Assembly: GCA_001796865.1 (NCBI GenBank)
Contig: MGNQ01000055.1
Span: 120,404 to 126,819 of the forward strand
Length of the DNA stretch: 6,416 bases
Reading direction: 5' to 3'
Source: Chloroflexi bacterium RBG_16_56_11
Lineage (GTDB): Bacteria; Chloroflexota; Dehalococcoidia; Dehalococcoidales; RBG-16-60-22
Shown in pieces: positions 4,902 through 6,416 of the stretch. The translations under genes were made by a program, and so were the position numbers. Each line of letters begins with the position of its first letter. Within the stretch, counting starts at the first letter, position 1. The notes under the pieces are model-generated. The model ran no database searches and was not told the origin of the DNA. It saw only the letters and a program-made list of their open reading frames with translations.

Positions 4902-5876
4902 TTGTACGTCACCCAGGGAGAGGGGCAACGACCTGGCCCCTTTCCCTGGCGCCATGGAAAAGGAGAGATTACGGCTAAATATAAAGGCGTAACCAGACGT
5001 GATTTCATAAAGAAGTCAGCAATGGGACTGGGCATCGTTGCAGCCGCAGGGTTACCAGTTTGGACAATGGGACAAGTCCTTGCGGCAAATAACGAAGCTG
5101 TCCACCCGAGGGGGAGACGCCGCGCTTGGGCTTTCGTTATTGACTTAAGAAGATGCGAAGGATGCGTTACCATCGACTCGCCGCCGCAGTGCCTTCAGGC
5201 ATGCATCCAGGTGCATTACATCCCCAAAGGCGAAAAATGGATTGAGATTTATGAAAAGGGGCTTCCTGGTGGAGGCAAATATTTTATACCCTCTCTCTGC
5301 TACCAGTGTGAGAACGCCCCCTGCGTTAACGTTTGTCCGGTAGCAGCAACCTATCATACAGAAGAGGGTGTCGTGCTCATCGACGCTTATCGGTGCATTG
5401 GCTGTCGATTGTGCATGGCGGCTTGCCCTTACCAGAGGCGCTTCTTTAACTGGGGTGAACCAGAGCTTCCCCCTGAGGCTTACTTCACCAAATATACTCC
5501 GAAGTATCCCGTGCCAGCGATAAAAGGAACGGTGATAAAATGCGAGTTCTGCCCCCATTTATATGAAAAGGGGTTACTTCCAGCCTGCGTAACCGCCTGC
5601 CCTATGAAAGCTCTCTATTTCGGCGACCTGGACGAAGATGTGGCTACCAATGGCGAAGAAATCGTGATGCTATCAAAGTTCCTGGATGACAACGACGCCT
5701 ACCGCTACAAAGAAGAACTGGGCACCCAGCCGCGCACATGGTACATTCCCGGTCACGGGCAGGCCTTTGGAAGGCAACCAGACGATATACGGAACGTTAA
5801 AGAAAACGAGTGGCCATGGGGCGGCGACGGCTGGAATCGGCGTGTAGGAATGTGGCCCTGGGGAAATGATTTCTAG
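4902..5876 (+). CDS. Tat-exported four-[4Fe-4S] electron-transfer protein (PsrB/NrfC-like)
   Basis: Up to 324 aa. A twin-arginine signal (TRRDFIK, Arg32-Arg33 from the TTG start) precedes a hydrophobic stretch at about 40-53 and AQVLAA-like cleavage region near 57-62, so it is exported folded with its clusters. Sixteen cysteines form four binding sets: C85-x2-C88-x8-C97-x3-C101; C133-x2-C136-x4-C141-x3-C145; C165-x2-C168-x2-C171-x3-C175; C214-x2-C217-x11-C229-x3-C233. This is the layout of the beta subunits of molybdopterin oxidoreductases (DmsB, PsrB, NrfC), which pass electrons between a membrane subunit and a catalytic subunit. Neither partner is in the window. The first set has a longer spacer than usual. 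The start is uncertain: TTG 4902 is the first ordinary start codon but has no ribosome site, while AAAAGGAGAG at 4958-4967 precedes in-frame ATT (4968) and ACG (4971). The next ATG (5022) would lose the twin-arginine motif. Confidence 0.93.
   Translation: MYVTQGEGQRPGPFPWRHGKGEITAKYKGVTRRDFIKKSAMGLGIVAAAGLPVWTMGQVLAANNEAVHPRGRRRAWAFVIDLRRCEGCVTIDSPPQCLQACIQVHYIPKGEKWIEIYEKGLPGGGKYFIPSLCYQCENAPCVNVCPVAATYHTEEGVVLIDAYRCIGCRLCMAACPYQRRFFNWGEPELPPEAYFTKYTPKYPVPAIKGTVIKCEFCPHLYEKGLLPACVTACPMKALYFGDLDEDVATNGEEIVMLSKFLDDNDAYRYKEELGTQPRTWYIPGHGQAFGRQPDDIRNVKENEWPWGGDGWNRRVGMWPWGNDF
4913..4949 (+). other. Strong RNA hairpin before the Fe-S protein gene
   Basis: Arms at 4913-4926 and 4936-4949 pair over 14 bp (CCAGGGAGAGGGGC with GCCCCTTTCCCTGG, one G-U wobble) around a 9-nt loop. 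No run of U follows, so it is not a standard intrinsic terminator. It sits 8 nt before a Shine-Dalgarno. It may affect mRNA stability or translation, or partly separate csoR-YHS expression from the Fe-S gene. Confidence 0.72.
4958..4967 (+). promoter_or_regulatory. Shine-Dalgarno pointing to a non-standard Fe-S protein start
   Basis: AAAAGGAGAG is the best ribosome site upstream of the Fe-S reading frame. The in-frame codons after it are ATT (no usable spacing) and ACG (5 nt after AGGAG). The nearby ATG at 4954 is in another frame and stops after 12 codons. Either a rare start codon is used, or a base error or mutation has hidden the real start. Confidence 0.5.
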
Positions 5877-6006
5877 CTAATCAGATGACGCACGAGTACG
5901 AATAATTTTATTGTCGGTAGTAGCTTTGCCAGACTGGCGATGGCAAGCCGGCTGAAGGGCGATATTCTTCTTTTAAACAGGAAAGAGATAGGAAAGGAGC
6001 CATCCT

Positions 6007-6072
6007 GTGGAATTGATGGGGGCCACTGAGCCTGAAACGAAATTACAAGGAACAGGACTAGGTGAGGGCTGA
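6007..6072 (+). CDS. Possible 21-codon ORF coupled to lgt
   Basis: A GTG at 6007 lies 7 nt after GGAAAGGAG, a strong ribosome site. It opens a frame of 21 codons (begins MELMGATEPETKLQG, ends GTGLGEG) whose TGA shares its last base with the lgt ATG (TGATG). Such overlap is typical of translational coupling. The peptide is polar, has no recognised domain, and could be a leader peptide or a true small protein. An in-frame TAG at 5989 shows the frame is not the end of a longer ORF. Real translation is unproven; chance is possible at this length. Confidence 0.33.
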   Translation: MELMGATEPETKLQGTGLGEG

Positions 6073-6416
6073 TGAACGGGATAGTAATTAATATAGACCC
6101 GGTAGCATTACATATCGGACACTTCATGCTTAGCTGGTACAGTATCTTCGTGATACTGGCGGTCATCGCCGCCGTTGTCATATCGGTAAGAGAGGGCAAG
6201 AGAAAAGGTATTTCCAAAGAAATAATCTTTTCCCTGGCTCCCTGGGTTCTGATTGGAGGCATTGTGGGAGCCAGGCTGTTCCACGTCATCGACCGATGGG
6301 AGTTGTATGCCGGTAACCCGCTTCAGGCATTTGCGGTTTGGGGGGGTGGCCTGGCCATCTGGGGTGCGCTGGCAGGGGGAGGTATAGCGGCTGTCATCTT
6401 TACCAGGATAAAGCGG
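6072..6416 (+). CDS. lgt: Prolipoprotein diacylglyceryl transferase, N-terminal part (cut by window edge)
   Basis: The first 115 codons of Lgt, the inner-membrane enzyme that moves a diacylglyceryl group from phosphatidylglycerol to the lipobox cysteine of prelipoproteins. Visible family marks are the opening IDPVALHIG (8-16), SWYS (21-24, holding the conserved Tyr), the helix at 24-38, GARLFHVID (66-74), NP (82-83), and VWGGGLAIWGALAGGG (89-104). In E. coli Lgt the last motif holds His103 (FHGG); here the equivalent place has Trp97, a variation I recall from some non-proteobacterial Lgts. The GRxxN-type motif with the essential Arg lies beyond the right edge. The ATG has a ribosome site (AGGTGAGG) and overlaps the stop of a 21-codon ORF. 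The 195 bp between the Fe-S gene and lgt contain no terminator or convincing promoter that I could find, so co-transcription is open. Confidence 0.93.
   Translation, partial: MNGIVINIDPVALHIGHFMLSWYSIFVILAVIAAVVISVREGKRKGISKEIIFSLAPWVLIGGIVGARLFHVIDRWELYAGNPLQAFAVWGGGLAIWGALAGGGIAAVIFTRIKR

Noticed and set aside
4954..4992. ATG at 4954 opening a 12-codon frame overlapping the Fe-S start
   Set aside because: No ribosome site before it and it stops at once; it would join the Fe-S frame only through a frameshift.
5145..5558. 137-codon minus-strand frame opposite the Fe-S protein
   Set aside because: Antisense to a well-supported gene with all 16 ligand cysteines; no domain seen.
5926..5946. 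Inverted repeat TTGCCA/TGGCAA after the Fe-S gene, considered as a terminator
   Set aside because: Only six pairs around a nine-base loop and no T-run after it.
5889..6029. Open plus-strand frame containing an ATG at 5940 (MASRLKGDILLLNRKEIG...)
   Set aside because: Looks protein-like but has no ribosome site at the ATG and overlaps the better supported 21-codon frame; could be a gene remnant but this cannot be shown.
5873..6289. 138-codon minus-strand frame opposite the start of lgt
   Set aside because: Overlaps the conserved Lgt coding region and shows no family features.

Overview
The window is ordinary bacterial chromosomal DNA. Both main promoters are sigma-70 type, most genes have strong Shine-Dalgarno sites, and an lgt gene points to a lipoprotein-making bacterium. 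The host cannot be named from the sequence alone. A Tat-exported four-cluster Fe-S protein and the gene content would suit an anaerobic or facultative sediment or groundwater bacterium, possibly Chloroflexota, but that is a weak inference.

The centre of the window is a divergent copper-response locus. The control region lies at about 3974-4269. It holds two outward-facing promoters, each with a perfect TTGACA -35 box. Each promoter is followed, at or just after its predicted start site, by a nearly identical 17-bp G/C-tract dyad that looks like a CsoR operator. A tandem pair of 22-bp repeats lies between the promoters.

Leftward (minus strand) the apparent operon reads: a 61-aa one-helix His/Cys-rich protein, a 103-aa two-helix protein with a CxxC tail, a Cu+-type P-type ATPase (CopA) carrying an N-terminal YHS module, an 84-aa unknown protein with a Cys-rich tail, and a SAM-dependent methyltransferase. 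After a 133-bp gap comes the first 38 codons of a further small gene that runs off the left edge. Gene spacing in the operon is tight (about 12 bp for the first two and for copA to the 84-aa gene, and an overlap or near-overlap at the methyltransferase), except for 47 bp before copA.

Rightward (plus strand) come csoR with intact Cys-His-Cys copper ligands and a stand-alone YHS-domain protein with a Met/His-rich tail. Next are a strong 14-bp RNA hairpin and a Tat-signal protein with 16 cysteines for four [4Fe-4S] clusters, whose start codon is unclear. Last are a possible 21-codon ORF that ends on the lgt start codon, and the 5' part of lgt, cut by the right edge.

Working model (inference): CsoR represses both directions at the paired operators. 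Cu(I) binding releases it, giving the exporter, small membrane proteins and YHS proteins that may bind or hand over metal. Whether the Fe-S protein and lgt share this regulation is unknown. The least described parts are the small metal-ligand-rich proteins, the 84-aa protein with its methyltransferase neighbour, the tandem repeat, and the hairpin with non-standard start before the Fe-S protein.
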